Part shown: one piece after another, positions 1 through 7,970 of the stretch
How positions within the stretch are numbered: the stretch's first letter is position 1
How the letters are laid out: each line of letters begins with the position of its first letter
From: an uncultured Erythrobacteraceae bacterium
GTDB taxonomy: Bacteria; Pseudomonadota; Alphaproteobacteria; Sphingomonadales; Sphingomonadaceae
DNA length: 44,354 nucleotides
Reading direction: 5' to 3'
Assembly (NCBI GenBank): GCA_946482075.1
Contig: CAMLQG010000018.1
Span: 1-44,354, forward strand
The notes under the pieces: model-generated
The model's database searches: none
Told to the model about the DNA's origin: nothing
Seen by the model: only the letters and a program-made list of their open reading frames with translations
Made by a program: the position numbers and the translations under genes

Positions 1-426
1 GAAGGCCGCGCCGAACAGGTCGGTCTCGGCAGGCACGTAGCCCGACACCACGTTGAGCCCGAAGCGGCCGCCGCTGACATGGTCGATCGTCGCGCCCTGC
101 TTGGCCATCAGCACCGGATGGATCGTGGCGACATGGACGGTCGAGAAGATCGAGATGTTCTTCGTGATCGCGGCCAGCGCGGCTGCCCAGGCGTTCGTAT
201 CGAAGCAGCGGCCATTGTGATTGGAAGGCCCGCCGAAGGTCTTCCAGCGCGCGATCGGGATCATCGCATCCAGGCCCAGCCGGTCGGCCGTCTGCGCCAG
301 CCGCAGCGATTCCTCCCAGGTGACCTGAATCTTCTTGGGATAGGTCGAAACGCTGATCCCGCCAAAGACGTTCGCGGCGAAGACCGCGAGCTTGAAGGGA
401 TTGGGATTGTTGAGAAGGTTGATCAT
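1..426 (-). CDS. LLM-class flavin-dependent monooxygenase, N-terminal part (runs off the window)
   Basis: The N-terminal 142 residues of a bacterial luciferase-like (LLM) monooxygenase; the C-terminus lies beyond position 1. The start MINLLNNPNPFKLAVFAANV is followed by a first beta strand and a GG(I/L)S segment. Then come a 'GGPSNHNG' loop, 'WAAALAAIT' and the strand 'STVHVATIHPVLMAK', and finally 'SGGRFGLNVVSGY'. This order is typical of the SsuD/RutA/DszA-like branch of FMNH2-dependent oxygenases. Family knowledge: such enzymes need reduced flavin from a separate reductase and insert oxygen next to C-S, C-C or C-N bonds. The substrate is not inferable. It is the last visible gene of the minus operon, 103 bp after the kinase-like gene. 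The chosen ATG overlaps the stop of a five-codon minicistron (ATGA), and the best ribosome binding site belongs to that minicistron, so coupled translation is plausible. Confidence 0.85.
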   Translation of the reverse strand, partial: MINLLNNPNPFKLAVFAANVFGGISVSTYPKKIQVTWEESLRLAQTADRLGLDAMIPIARWKTFGGPSNHNGRCFDTNAWAAALAAITKNISIFSTVHVATIHPVLMAKQGATIDHVSGGRFGLNVVSGYVPAETDLFGAAF

Positions 427-440
427 CGCTTGCTCTTCAT
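423..440 (-). other. Five-codon minicistron overlapping the LLM start
   Basis: On the minus strand ATG AAG AGC AAG CGA TGA is preceded by GAGGGAA at about 6 nt spacing, the best Shine-Dalgarno match in this gap. Its TGA overlaps the ATG of the monooxygenase gene (ATGA). Its own ATG overlaps, again as ATGA, the stop of a 20-codon ORF at 499-437 that lacks a good ribosome binding site. The arrangement could couple or meter translation of the monooxygenase. It could also be chance in a short spacer. Confidence 0.35.
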
Positions 441-529
441 GACGTTCCCTCGCGTAGATCGCCGAAGTTCGAGCCGTAAATCGTGATCGCTCCGCTCATT
501 TGATACTGGAGGCGAGACACTCAAATTTT

Positions 530-2008
530 TCAGTCGCCCGTGCCTTTGCCTACCTCCTCTGCCGATCGGATCAGCTCGGTCATCCGGCTGGTGATGAAGT
601 GGAGATATTGGAGGCCGAAGACGGCGAGCGCGATTGCCGCGCCGCGGTTCTCTTCGATCCGGCGCAGCACGGCGAGCGCGCAGATCGCCATCTTCACGCT
701 GTGATAGACGTCGAAATAGCGCAGGCGATATTCGCTTACCGGCCTGCCGCCGGCCTCATGATACCAGCGGAAGAAATCCTCTGGCGCGATCACGCTCGAC
801 GTCGCGGTGAGGAAATTGGTGATGTCCTCCGTCCGGTCGCCGATGCGGGAGATCTCCCAGTCCAGGATCGCGCTGACCTTGCCCTCGTCGAGCAGCATGT
901 TGTGCAGGCCGATATCGCCATGCAGCAGCACCGGCGCGTCGTCTTCTGCATGGGCGGGCACGTTGCGCGCAAGCCAGTCGAGCGCGCGGCGGACGAGCGG
1001 GGAAGGGCCGATCCGGCTGATCTCTGCCCGTTCGCGCCAATAACCCATGAAAGCGGCGGTGTTATCTGGCAGCTTGGCAAGGCCGGCCCAGCGGCCCAAA
1101 TGCGACGCCTGGAGGAGATCGGGATATCGGCGGTAATCCACGTCGTGCAGGCGCGCGAGCACGCTCGCCACTTCGCGGCCGGTCGCTTCCGGCAGCGAAG
1201 CGCCCGCTTCCCGCACAGTGCCGTGCACGTCGCCGGCGGCCTTCCGCGACAGCATGAAGCGGGTGCCGAAATACGAAGTGTCCGTTTCCAGCCACAGCGG
1301 TTCGGCGACAGGAACGTCCGCGGCATGGACCAGCTGGACTACCGGGAACTCGCTTGCGATGTCGGCCCCTTCCAGTTCCATGAACGGCACGGGCGGTTCG
1401 GCCCGGATCGCGAGGGATTGCCGCCCATTCACATCGTCTTGCGTCTCGAACAGCACCGTGATCTTGGAAAAGCCGCCCGGAATGATCGCGACCTCGACGA
1501 CCTCGAGATTGGGCCAGTCGGGCCGCTTCTTCGCGAAATAGGCTGCGATCGCTTCGGCCGAGAAGGCGGCGCGGGCGTCGGGCAGGCGACCGTCATCCTC
1601 CGCGCTGGTCATGCGATAGGCGTAGAGGCTGTCTTCCCAGGCGACGATCCGGTCGAGAAGGTCCTGTGCAGCCGGCCTTTCATCGGCGCCCAGAGCGATC
1701 ACGATGTCTTCGAGCTGCTGGCTGACCGTGAAGATCGCCGTATCGAGCTCCTGATCGTCGAGATCCGCAGGGTTTGCCGCGTGCGGCATGGCCGACTTTC
1801 CCAGAAGTGCGGTCCCGGCGTCGGCAAGCGCGCAGCCCCGCAGCAGATAATCCTCGAAGAACCCGCGATCCTTGCGCAGGATCAGCTCGTTCAGGACGAT
1901 ATCGATGCTGTCGACCAGGTTCTGCGCTTCGGCGGATGGGGCCAGTGCCTTGAGCCGCTGTCCGGCAAGGCGCGCGGTGCCGATGAGGCGGATGTCTCCG
2001 GGAGTCAT
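530..2008 (-). CDS. APH-fold phosphotransferase family protein (kinase-like), copy 1
   Basis: A 492-residue protein with an aminoglycoside-phosphotransferase/choline-kinase type domain in its C-terminal two thirds. Visible motifs are the catalytic loop HGDIGLHN (His363, Asp365, Asn370) and the Mg-binding 'ILDWE' (Asp383) followed by 'RIGD', so it looks catalytically competent. The first 120 or so residues are a helical extension absent from antibiotic kinases; it recalls the small partner subunit (LvaB/DUF6285-like) seen beside catabolic APH kinases, but that is my inference. In catabolic settings (LvaA, ACAD10/11) this fold phosphorylates hydroxyacyl-CoA, which is a better guess here than drug resistance. 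The ATG at 2008 was chosen because it overlaps the stop of the upstream gene by four bases (ATGA); longer in-frame ORF sequence upstream lies inside that gene. Third gene of a coupled operon. Confidence 0.85.
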   Translation of the reverse strand: MTPGDIRLIGTARLAGQRLKALAPSAEAQNLVDSIDIVLNELILRKDRGFFEDYLLRGCALADAGTALLGKSAMPHAANPADLDDQELDTAIFTVSQQLEDIVIALGADERPAAQDLLDRIVAWEDSLYAYRMTSAEDDGRLPDARAAFSAEAIAAYFAKKRPDWPNLEVVEVAIIPGGFSKITVLFETQDDVNGRQSLAIRAEPPVPFMELEGADIASEFPVVQLVHAADVPVAEPLWLETDTSYFGTRFMLSRKAAGDVHGTVREAGASLPEATGREVASVLARLHDVDYRRYPDLLQASHLGRWAGLAKLPDNTAAFMGYWRERAEISRIGPSPLVRRALDWLARNVPAHAEDDAPVLLHGDIGLHNMLLDEGKVSAILDWEISRIGDRTEDITNFLTATSSVIAPEDFFRWYHEAGGRPVSEYRLRYFDVYHSVKMAICALAVLRRIEENRGAAIALAVFGLQYLHFITSRMTELIRSAEEVGKGTGD

Positions 2009-3042
2009 GCGGGCATTCTCACGCTTTCTCCCGGCATCTTGTGGAAGGCATGGATAAAATCGGTCCATTGCGCTTCCTGGATGTCGCCATAGCCGATCCG
2101 GCCGTTGCATTCCCAGCGCGCCAGGCAGATCGGCACGCGCAGATTGTGCCAGGTGTTGAACGGGAGCGCGGCCTGCACCGTGCCTACGATGTCGAACCGG
2201 CGGCCTTTCATGTCATGGACTTCCATCTCGATCCGCGCCGGCATCAGCGTCAGCGGGTCATATTCGGTGCGCTTGACCGTGCGTTCGATGACGACCGGCT
2301 CGCCGTCCACGATCATCCAGCCGAACTTGCTGACCTTGGCCGGATCGACCGCGAACACATCCTTCCACAGCGGATCGCGATCCGGATGATCGATCGCGGT
2401 GATGTTGAAGGCGAAATCCTCGCCGAAGGTGCTCGTCATCCAGCAGGCCGGCGGGCCGGGATTGGGATCTTCCAGCCGGGCTTCGCCCCAGGACCGGTCC
2501 CGGATGTTGAACCCGTCCACGCGGTAGTCCCGCCCCCGCAGCATGAGATCCCCTTCGACGCGCATCACTTGTTCGTAGTGGCGGCTGGACGGCCACATCA
2601 TGGGATCGGACACCGCGGTGTAGAGGAGATCATAGCGGTTTTCCCGCGCCGGATCGTCATAGCGCAGGCGGAAGACCTTGCCCGGTTCCAGCATCTCCAC
2701 CTGATAGCCGTTGTCGAGCCGGTAGTTGGTGAGATCGCCGCTGAACTGGCTGTCGGGCAGATAGCCGCGATAGTCGAGCAGCTCCGCGCCAAGCTGGATC
2801 GTCTTCGTCCCCTGGAACACGATCGGGCCCGCGCCCATCACGTTCAGATTGGGATGATACCAGAGGTAGAGGAAGGCATGGATGTCATGCTCGGGAATGG
2901 AGAAGCCGAAAAACTGCGTCTCCGTCAGGCCATAATGGGGCTGCAACTCGCGATACTGGAGCTGCATCTGCTCGTGACCAGTTTCGTACGTGCCGAAACT
3001 CGTCGCGAAGTTCTGCATGAAATAGGCTTCGTTCTTCGTCAT
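2005..3042 (-). CDS. DUF7064/DUF7065-like protein of unknown function
   Basis: A 345-residue protein without signal peptide or membrane segment, rich in beta-strand-like and aromatic stretches (for example 'AFLYLWYHPNLNVMGAG', 'DRSWGEAR', 'CWMTSTFGEDFAFNITAID'). I recognise it as the AttH/CrtC-like, lipocalin-fold type protein often named DUF7064, found beside APH-like kinases and acyl-CoA dehydrogenases in actinobacterial and sphingomonad catabolic clusters. No biochemical role is established to my knowledge. Both ends overlap the neighbouring kinase-like genes by four bases (ATGA at 3042 and at 2005-2008), implying translational coupling, near-equal amounts and perhaps a complex with one or both kinases. 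Binding or presenting a hydrophobic substrate is an inference from the predicted fold. Confidence 0.75.
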   Translation of the reverse strand: MTKNEAYFMQNFATSFGTYETGHEQMQLQYRELQPHYGLTETQFFGFSIPEHDIHAFLYLWYHPNLNVMGAGPIVFQGTKTIQLGAELLDYRGYLPDSQFSGDLTNYRLDNGYQVEMLEPGKVFRLRYDDPARENRYDLLYTAVSDPMMWPSSRHYEQVMRVEGDLMLRGRDYRVDGFNIRDRSWGEARLEDPNPGPPACWMTSTFGEDFAFNITAIDHPDRDPLWKDVFAVDPAKVSKFGWMIVDGEPVVIERTVKRTEYDPLTLMPARIEMEVHDMKGRRFDIVGTVQAALPFNTWHNLRVPICLARWECNGRIGYGDIQEAQWTDFIHAFHKMPGESVRMPA

Positions 3043-4535
3043 TTGCCGTCCTTGCCGGCCGCCGGGCGCGTGGCCTCGATCGTCGCCTTCATGAAGATCG
3101 TGATGAATTGCGATCCCAAGGGGATCATGCGGATGTCGTTATAGCCCTGGGGAATCCGCGCGGCGCCGATATTGCTGCCGAAGTAGTTCCGGAAATTGAG
3201 CAGGCACTTGTAGTAGTCGAGGCTCGTTTCATCGATCTCCGGCCCCCCACTGGCGCGATAATGGGCGAGGAACCGGTTCCAATCCATGTGCTGGCTGACC
3301 TGGTCCTTCACATAGGCGAGATCTTCCGCCGGATCACCGAGATGCGATGCTTCCCAGTCCACCACCGTCTCGATCTCATCGTCCTTGACCAGGAAATTGT
3401 GCACGAAGCAGTCGGTGTGGACGATCGACGGCATGTTGGTGTTGTCAGGCACGTTGCGCAGCAGCCAGTCGATGGTGAAGGCTTCTCCAGGCGAAGGAAG
3501 GCGCGGGCCTTTCTCCCATACCGCCCGCATCGATTCGACATTGCGGCGGACAGCTTCCTTCACCGTGTCGCCGGGGCGCGTGGGGAGCTTGCCGGTCGCC
3601 AGATAGTCCGCGAAGTTCGCGGCGGGGATGGCATGCAGGCCAGCAAGGAACTCTGCCAGGCTGAACAGCAGCTTTTCCGGCAGCGCTTCGTGCGCACCGG
3701 CGAGCGTGCCGACCATGCGGCCCTTGCCCTTGCTCATCACGTAATAGGCGCCGTCCACGTCCGGCATCCCGGTGAACAGCCATAGGGGGCGGGGCACCGG
3801 CAGGCCGGCGTCCGCCACGATGGAAAGGATGCGATATTCCTCCGCCGCATCATGCGCCCAATGGCTGAAGAACGGCCATGGCGCGTTCTTGCGGACCACG
3901 AGTTCCTCGGGCGCATGGCCATCGCTTTCGAGCGTGAAGAAATAGGTCTCGTTGGAAAACCCGCCGGCGATAGGGACGAAATCCGTTACGCGCAGGCCGG
4001 TGCGGTCCGCCAGTCGTTCCTGCAGATGCGCTTCCAGCTTTTCGCGTGTCAGCGGCTGGAAGTGCTTCGCGCCTTCGCCTGGATCGGGCGCAGGGGCTTC
4101 GGCGAAGCCCTGGTAATAGGCCAGTTCCCACTCGGCCACGTCACGCAGCCACTCCGATGCGGCGTCGGATGCTCCGGTGGGACCCAGCAGCGCTCTGGCG
4201 GCGCGGTCGAGCAATTCGAGCAGCGACTGCCATACCGCGGTGTCGAACGGCGGGGTAGCGAGCCGATCGCCCATTGCCGAGAATTCGGAACTTTCCATGC
4301 CGGCCGGGGCCAGGTCGCCGAGACGCGCGAGCAGGGCTTGGGCGCGGGGCGCCAGTCGTTCGCGCAGGGCAGGCAGTACGTGATCGCGCTTGCGCAATTC
4401 CGCCAGCGCACCTTCAACGACGCCGCCGAGCCCCTGCTCGGCCCTGCCATCCAGTTGCGGCAGGATGTGATCGGACAGCGCACGCGCGGCAAGCCTCAGG
4501 TAATCGTCGCGCGACAGCAGCAAGGGCCTCTCCAT
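3039..4535 (-). CDS. APH-fold phosphotransferase family protein (kinase-like), copy 2
   Basis: A 498-residue paralogue of the protein encoded at 530-2008 with the same layout. A helical N-terminal extension (about residues 1-140, 'ILPQLDGRAEQGL' region) precedes the kinase-like domain. That domain starts near 'DFVPIAGGFSNETYFF' (nucleotide-binding glycine-rich loop) and contains 'EELVVRKNAPWPFF' (candidate ATP-binding Lys). The catalytic loop reads HTDCFVHN rather than HGDxxxxN (His373, Asp375, Asn380), and the metal-binding segment is 'VVDWE' (Asp393) with 'HLGDPAEDLA'. The Gly-to-Thr change is unusual but the key acidic residues remain. It is the first gene of the minus operon, with 289 bp to the divergent Rieske gene. 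Two such kinases in one operon suggest a heteromer or two successive substrates; this is inference. The ATG at 4535 lies just inside the intergenic region and fits the ORF start. Confidence 0.85.
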   Translation of the reverse strand: MERPLLLSRDDYLRLAARALSDHILPQLDGRAEQGLGGVVEGALAELRKRDHVLPALRERLAPRAQALLARLGDLAPAGMESSEFSAMGDRLATPPFDTAVWQSLLELLDRAARALLGPTGASDAASEWLRDVAEWELAYYQGFAEAPAPDPGEGAKHFQPLTREKLEAHLQERLADRTGLRVTDFVPIAGGFSNETYFFTLESDGHAPEELVVRKNAPWPFFSHWAHDAAEEYRILSIVADAGLPVPRPLWLFTGMPDVDGAYYVMSKGKGRMVGTLAGAHEALPEKLLFSLAEFLAGLHAIPAANFADYLATGKLPTRPGDTVKEAVRRNVESMRAVWEKGPRLPSPGEAFTIDWLLRNVPDNTNMPSIVHTDCFVHNFLVKDDEIETVVDWEASHLGDPAEDLAYVKDQVSQHMDWNRFLAHYRASGGPEIDETSLDYYKCLLNFRNYFGSNIGAARIPQGYNDIRMIPLGSQFITIFMKATIEATRPAAGKDGK

Positions 4536-4824
4536 CTGGAATCCGGTTTCGGCTTCTATGCATCTTACGGCGGCGGCCAGGTTCTTTCGAGAGCATTAAA
4601 ACTGTCGGTGAAGCGCAAAGGCGGCGGAGCGGAAAAAGGCGCTGTCCGATTATCGAAATGTGCATCGGAATTTGCCTGATCGGTCAGCCTGGCAGGTGCT
4701 GCTTCCGTCGTGGGAAATCGCCTCTATCGTAGAAACCAGCCGGGCGAGGGGCTTCGGCCGGGCCAAGCGCCCGGCATGGCGAGCCGCCTTGCCCAATGCC
4801 TGCAATTTGGAGAGGATTGCACGA
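4536..4824. promoter_or_regulatory. Divergent promoter region between the kinase and Rieske operons
   Basis: 289 bases without a supported gene. It must hold promoters for both directions and probably the binding site of the AraC-type regulator at 7971-8990. A partial dyad CTGA-N4-TCAG lies at 4677-4688, and a GC-rich stem-like stretch around 4745-4775 is near the Rieske start. I could not assign convincing -35/-10 boxes. A purine-rich GGAGAGGA ribosome binding site at about 4809-4816 sets the Rieske start. Confidence 0.4.
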
Positions 4825-6294
4825 ATGGACAAGCCGACCACGCTGCCGCGGGGTGAAGCCGAAGAGCCTCCCGAAACCTTCTACGGCAAGAATTACGGCA
4901 AGGTGCCCACCGGCGCGCCGAAGCATCCGATCATGTCCTATGCCGAAATGCTGGAAGCCGATCCGGGCGAGATACCGGCGGCTGCCGGGCAGCCGGGCAA
5001 TTATCGGCCCAAGCCGCGGCGCGTCACCTATGACCGCTATTACGATCCCGAGATCGCGAAGCTCGAGGACGAGCATATCTGGAGCAAGTACTGGCTCGCA
5101 GCCTGCCGGGAAGAGGACATTCCCGAAGTGGGCGACCGGATCACTTTCGACATCCGCGACCGGTCCTACCTGATCGTCCGCAAGAGCGAGACCGAGATCA
5201 AGGCATTCCGCAACACCTGCCTCCACCGCGGCCGCGCGCTGTGCGATCACAAGGGCAGCGGGCCCGAAATCCGCTGTCCGTTCCACGCCTGGACCTACGA
5301 TCTCGACGGCAAGGTGATCTGGATTCCGAGCGAAGAGGATTTCCCGCTCAAGAATGCCGGCCAGCTTAAGCTCAGCGAGGTGAAATGCGACAGCTGGGGC
5401 GGCCATGTATTCGTCAATGCCGATCCGGAGAGCCCGCCTCTGCTCGAAGCGCTCGGGCCGCTGCCGGAGATGTTCAAGGACTTCCCGCTGGAGGATCGCT
5501 ACACCGTGTTGTGGCTCCAGCTCAAGGTGCGGGCGAACTGGAAGACGGTGCAGGAGATTTTCCAGGAAGGCTATCACGTCATCGAGACGCATTGGGATTC
5601 CCTCGCGATCTTCGGCGAGACGGAAACTTCCTACGATTGCTGGAACAATGACGATTTCAGCCATGTCAGCCGGCTGGTCACGCCCACCGGCGTGCCCAGC
5701 GGCTATTTCTTCGATCGGGTCACGATCAAGCAGGTGGTGGATCAGTATGTCCGCCTCTACTGCAATCGCGAGCCCGATCCGGACCGCGGCGTCGATCTGA
5801 CCGATGCGCGGACCTATCTCGCGGACATCAAGCGCGAGACGCTGAGCAACGAATATGGCGTGCAGGTGCCGGAAGGCGACAATGCCCGGCTGCTCGATTT
5901 CGTGAAGTTCTTCATGTTCCCGAACTTCCACCCGTGGTGGGGCGAGCAATGGCCGATCAGCTATCGCTTCAATCCGATCGGGCTGAATGCGGAAGAGACG
6001 CTGATGGAAATCCGCCTCACCGCGCCGATTCCGCCGGGCAAGGAACGGCCGAAATCGGTCGAGCCGCTGGTGCTCGATTTCGGGGAGGATTGCTCGCCCT
6101 ATCCGGACCTCGCCTATACCGGCCACATCGTGAACCAGGACGCGGCGCATATGGAACAGCTCCAGCGCGGCATGCGTTCCGCGGCGAAGGATCGTTCGCA
6201 TTCGATCCTGGCGAACTACCAGGAACAGCAGATCACCTATTTCCACGAGACCTACGATCGCGTCCTCGGGCTCGACAAGCGCAACCAGGATTGA
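4825..6294 (+). CDS. Rieske non-heme iron oxygenase, alpha subunit
   Basis: A 489-residue aromatic-ring-hydroxylating type oxygenase. The N-terminal Rieske [2Fe-2S] motif is C132-x-H134 and C151-x2-H154 (CLHRG ... CPFHAW). The catalytic domain carries the iron-ligand helix 'EGYHVIETHW' (His251 and His256). Family knowledge: electrons pass from the Rieske cluster, via an Asp bridge, to a mononuclear Fe(II) that activates O2. Members dihydroxylate arenes or monohydroxylate or demethylate terpenoids and steroids. No beta subunit, ferredoxin or reductase gene is adjacent, so it probably forms a homo-oligomer served by unlinked redox partners. ATG 4825 has a good ribosome binding site (GGAGAGGA); an in-frame upstream extension to 4660 lies in the promoter region and is rejected. 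The SDR gene follows after 10 bp, suggesting that the product alcohol or diol is oxidised next. Confidence 0.93.
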   Translation: MDKPTTLPRGEAEEPPETFYGKNYGKVPTGAPKHPIMSYAEMLEADPGEIPAAAGQPGNYRPKPRRVTYDRYYDPEIAKLEDEHIWSKYWLAACREEDIPEVGDRITFDIRDRSYLIVRKSETEIKAFRNTCLHRGRALCDHKGSGPEIRCPFHAWTYDLDGKVIWIPSEEDFPLKNAGQLKLSEVKCDSWGGHVFVNADPESPPLLEALGPLPEMFKDFPLEDRYTVLWLQLKVRANWKTVQEIFQEGYHVIETHWDSLAIFGETETSYDCWNNDDFSHVSRLVTPTGVPSGYFFDRVTIKQVVDQYVRLYCNREPDPDRGVDLTDARTYLADIKRETLSNEYGVQVPEGDNARLLDFVKFFMFPNFHPWWGEQWPISYRFNPIGLNAEETLMEIRLTAPIPPGKERPKSVEPLVLDFGEDCSPYPDLAYTGHIVNQDAAHMEQLQRGMRSAAKDRSHSILANYQEQQITYFHETYDRVLGLDKRNQD

Positions 6295-6304
6295 GCGGGA
6301 CCCA

Positions 6305-7096
6305 ATGGGAGGAACTCTCGAAGGCAGGGTCGCGATCGTCACCGGAGCCAGCCGCGGCATCGGGCGCGGCATCGCCCTGGCCTTTGCCGATGCGGGGGCC
6401 ACGGTGATCGTCGTCTCGCGCGGGCAGGACGGCATCGATGCAGTAGTGCATGAGATCGAGGAGCGCGGCGGCAAGGCCACCGGCATCACCTGCAATGTGG
6501 CCGACCGCGCTGCGATCTACGCCACGGTGGCGAAGACGGCCGAACTGCATGGCCGTATCGATATCCTGGTGAACAATGCGCAGGGCTGCGGATCGGCGGC
6601 GAAGCCGGCCGGCAGCACGGTGCTGCGGCCGCTGGAGGACCTGCCGGAGGATGAGTGGGACTACAATCTCCTCACCGGCGCCACGGCATCGTTGCGTTTC
6701 ATGCAGGCGGCTTTCCCCCATCTCAAGGCGAGCGGAGCGGGCCGTGTGATCAATTTCGGATCGATGTGGGGCCAGATCGGCTATGAAGGGGCGGCCGCCT
6801 ACAATGCCACGAAGGAAGCCATCCGGGCGTTGAGCCGCACGGCGGCGCGCGAATGGGGCAAGCACGGTATCACGGTGAACGTGATCAACCCGGTGATCTA
6901 CACCGATCTGATGGCCAATTTCGAGAAAGTCGCGCCCGAGGCGGTCGCGTCCATGATCGAACAGATCCCGATGCGGCGCGTGGGCGATCCGCTGAAGGAC
7001 GCGGGCGGTGTCGCCGTGTTCATCGCCGGGCCGGATGCGGGCTATCTCACGGGGATGACCTTCCAGGTCGATGGCGGTTTCCTGATGGTGCCCTAA
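6305..7096 (+). CDS. Short-chain dehydrogenase/reductase (SDR)
   Basis: A 263-residue classical SDR. The NAD(P)-binding TGASRGIG (Gly14, Gly18, Gly20), the NNAQ structural motif and the catalytic Ser153, Tyr166-x3-Lys170 ('YNATK') are all present. The C-terminal 'FQVDGGF' is typical of the FabG-like branch. It probably oxidises an alcohol to a ketone, or a cis-diol, in the cytoplasm. It sits 10 bp after the Rieske gene and 2 bp before the TIM-barrel gene on the same strand, so it is part of one transcript and likely acts on the oxygenase product. The exact substrate and NAD versus NADP preference are unclear; the residues after the first beta strand ('VVSRGQD') could accept NADP. Confidence 0.92.
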   Translation: MGGTLEGRVAIVTGASRGIGRGIALAFADAGATVIVVSRGQDGIDAVVHEIEERGGKATGITCNVADRAAIYATVAKTAELHGRIDILVNNAQGCGSAAKPAGSTVLRPLEDLPEDEWDYNLLTGATASLRFMQAAFPHLKASGAGRVINFGSMWGQIGYEGAAAYNATKEAIRALSRTAAREWGKHGITVNVINPVIYTDLMANFEKVAPEAVASMIEQIPMRRVGDPLKDAGGVAVFIAGPDAGYLTGMTFQVDGGFLMVP

Positions 7097-7098
7097 TC

Positions 7099-7866
7099 AT
7101 GCGGCTCACGCTGATGGCCGGCTGCGTGGCGCGCACGCCGTTCCGTACCCAGGTCGAAGCCGCGTCGCGCGCCGGCTTTGCCGGCATCACCACCTGGCCC
7201 AACATCTGGCGGCATGCGCGCGAAAAGGGAGGGCTTACGCTCCGCGACATGCGGCGGATGCTGGAGGATCACGGGCTCGTGCTCGAACAGGTCGAAGCGG
7301 TGCCCGAATGGCCGCCGAGCGAAGAGACGATCGCCATCTGCACGGAGTTGGGCGGCGGCATGGTCGTCGGGATGCGGCTCGCGACCGGTCCGCTTGATCT
7401 CGGGAAAGAGGCGGATGCGGTAGCCCGTTTCGTGGAACTGGCCGCGACCTACTCGGTGAGCGCCGCGATCGAATTCGTTGCGTTCAGCAGCATTCCGGAT
7501 GCCGCCACCGCGTGGAACCTAATCGAACGATCGGGCAGCGATGCGGCCCTGGTGGTCGATCTATGCCATCATCGGCGTGGCGGGGGGCAGGATGCGGCGC
7601 TGCTGGCGGTTCCGCCGGGACGGATCGCATCGGTCCAGCTGGCGGATGGACCGATGCGAGTTCCCGATGATCTCCTGCACGAAGCCAGCATGGGGCGGCA
7701 ATGGCCGGGCGAAGGCGATCTGGGCGTTGCCGGGTTCGTGGACCTCCTCAAGGCCCATGGCGTGAATGGCAATCTCGGGCTGGAACTTCATCGGCCGGAG
7801 TTTTCGGATTGGGAGACAGGCCGTCTGATCGCTCGGCTCGCGGAAGCGACGCGACCATTTTTATAG
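7099..7866 (+). CDS. Sugar-phosphate isomerase/epimerase-like TIM-barrel protein
   Basis: A 255-residue protein resembling the xylose-isomerase-like TIM barrel (AP endonuclease family 2 fold). It starts MRLTLMAGCVARTPF and continues with 'EAASRAGFAGITTWP', 'VVGMRLA', 'AIEFVAF', 'LVVDLCHHRRGG', 'SVQLADG' and a terminal 'LGLELHRPE'. The strand-end acidic and His residues (Glu in 'IEF', Asp and His in 'VDLCHH', Asp in 'LADG', Glu in 'LELHRPE') are placed as in metal-dependent members. In catabolic operons such proteins act as isomerases, hydrolases or ring-cleavage-like enzymes on carbonyl compounds. The reaction here is unknown. It starts 2 bp after the SDR stop and is clearly cotranscribed; the longer in-frame ORF beginning at 6853 overlaps the SDR and is rejected. 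Confidence 0.8.
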   Translation: MRLTLMAGCVARTPFRTQVEAASRAGFAGITTWPNIWRHAREKGGLTLRDMRRMLEDHGLVLEQVEAVPEWPPSEETIAICTELGGGMVVGMRLATGPLDLGKEADAVARFVELAATYSVSAAIEFVAFSSIPDAATAWNLIERSGSDAALVVDLCHHRRGGGQDAALLAVPPGRIASVQLADGPMRVPDDLLHEASMGRQWPGEGDLGVAGFVDLLKAHGVNGNLGLELHRPEFSDWETGRLIARLAEATRPFL

Positions 7867-7970
7867 GGGTTCTTTGCCTAAATGTGCTGTGCAGGCCATG
7901 ATGGCGGCGACAAGGCAAAGGGAATGGGCGAACAACGATTCGTTGCGAGAGGATGGGCTGGGGTCGCGTG

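Noticed and set aside
500..2092. 530-codon open frame on the plus strand opposite the kinase-like gene
   Set aside because: It is antisense to a protein with clear catalytic motifs; the translation is low-complexity (His, Arg, Asp, Ala) with no fold pattern, as expected from high-GC antisense frames.
530..4535. Aminoglycoside resistance genes
   Set aside because: The fold is shared but proteins are about twice as long as drug kinases and lie in a catabolic operon with Rieske and DUF7064-like genes.
4684..6495. 603-codon open frame on the minus strand opposite the Rieske gene
   Set aside because: Shadow of the Rieske gene; no motif, typical antisense composition.
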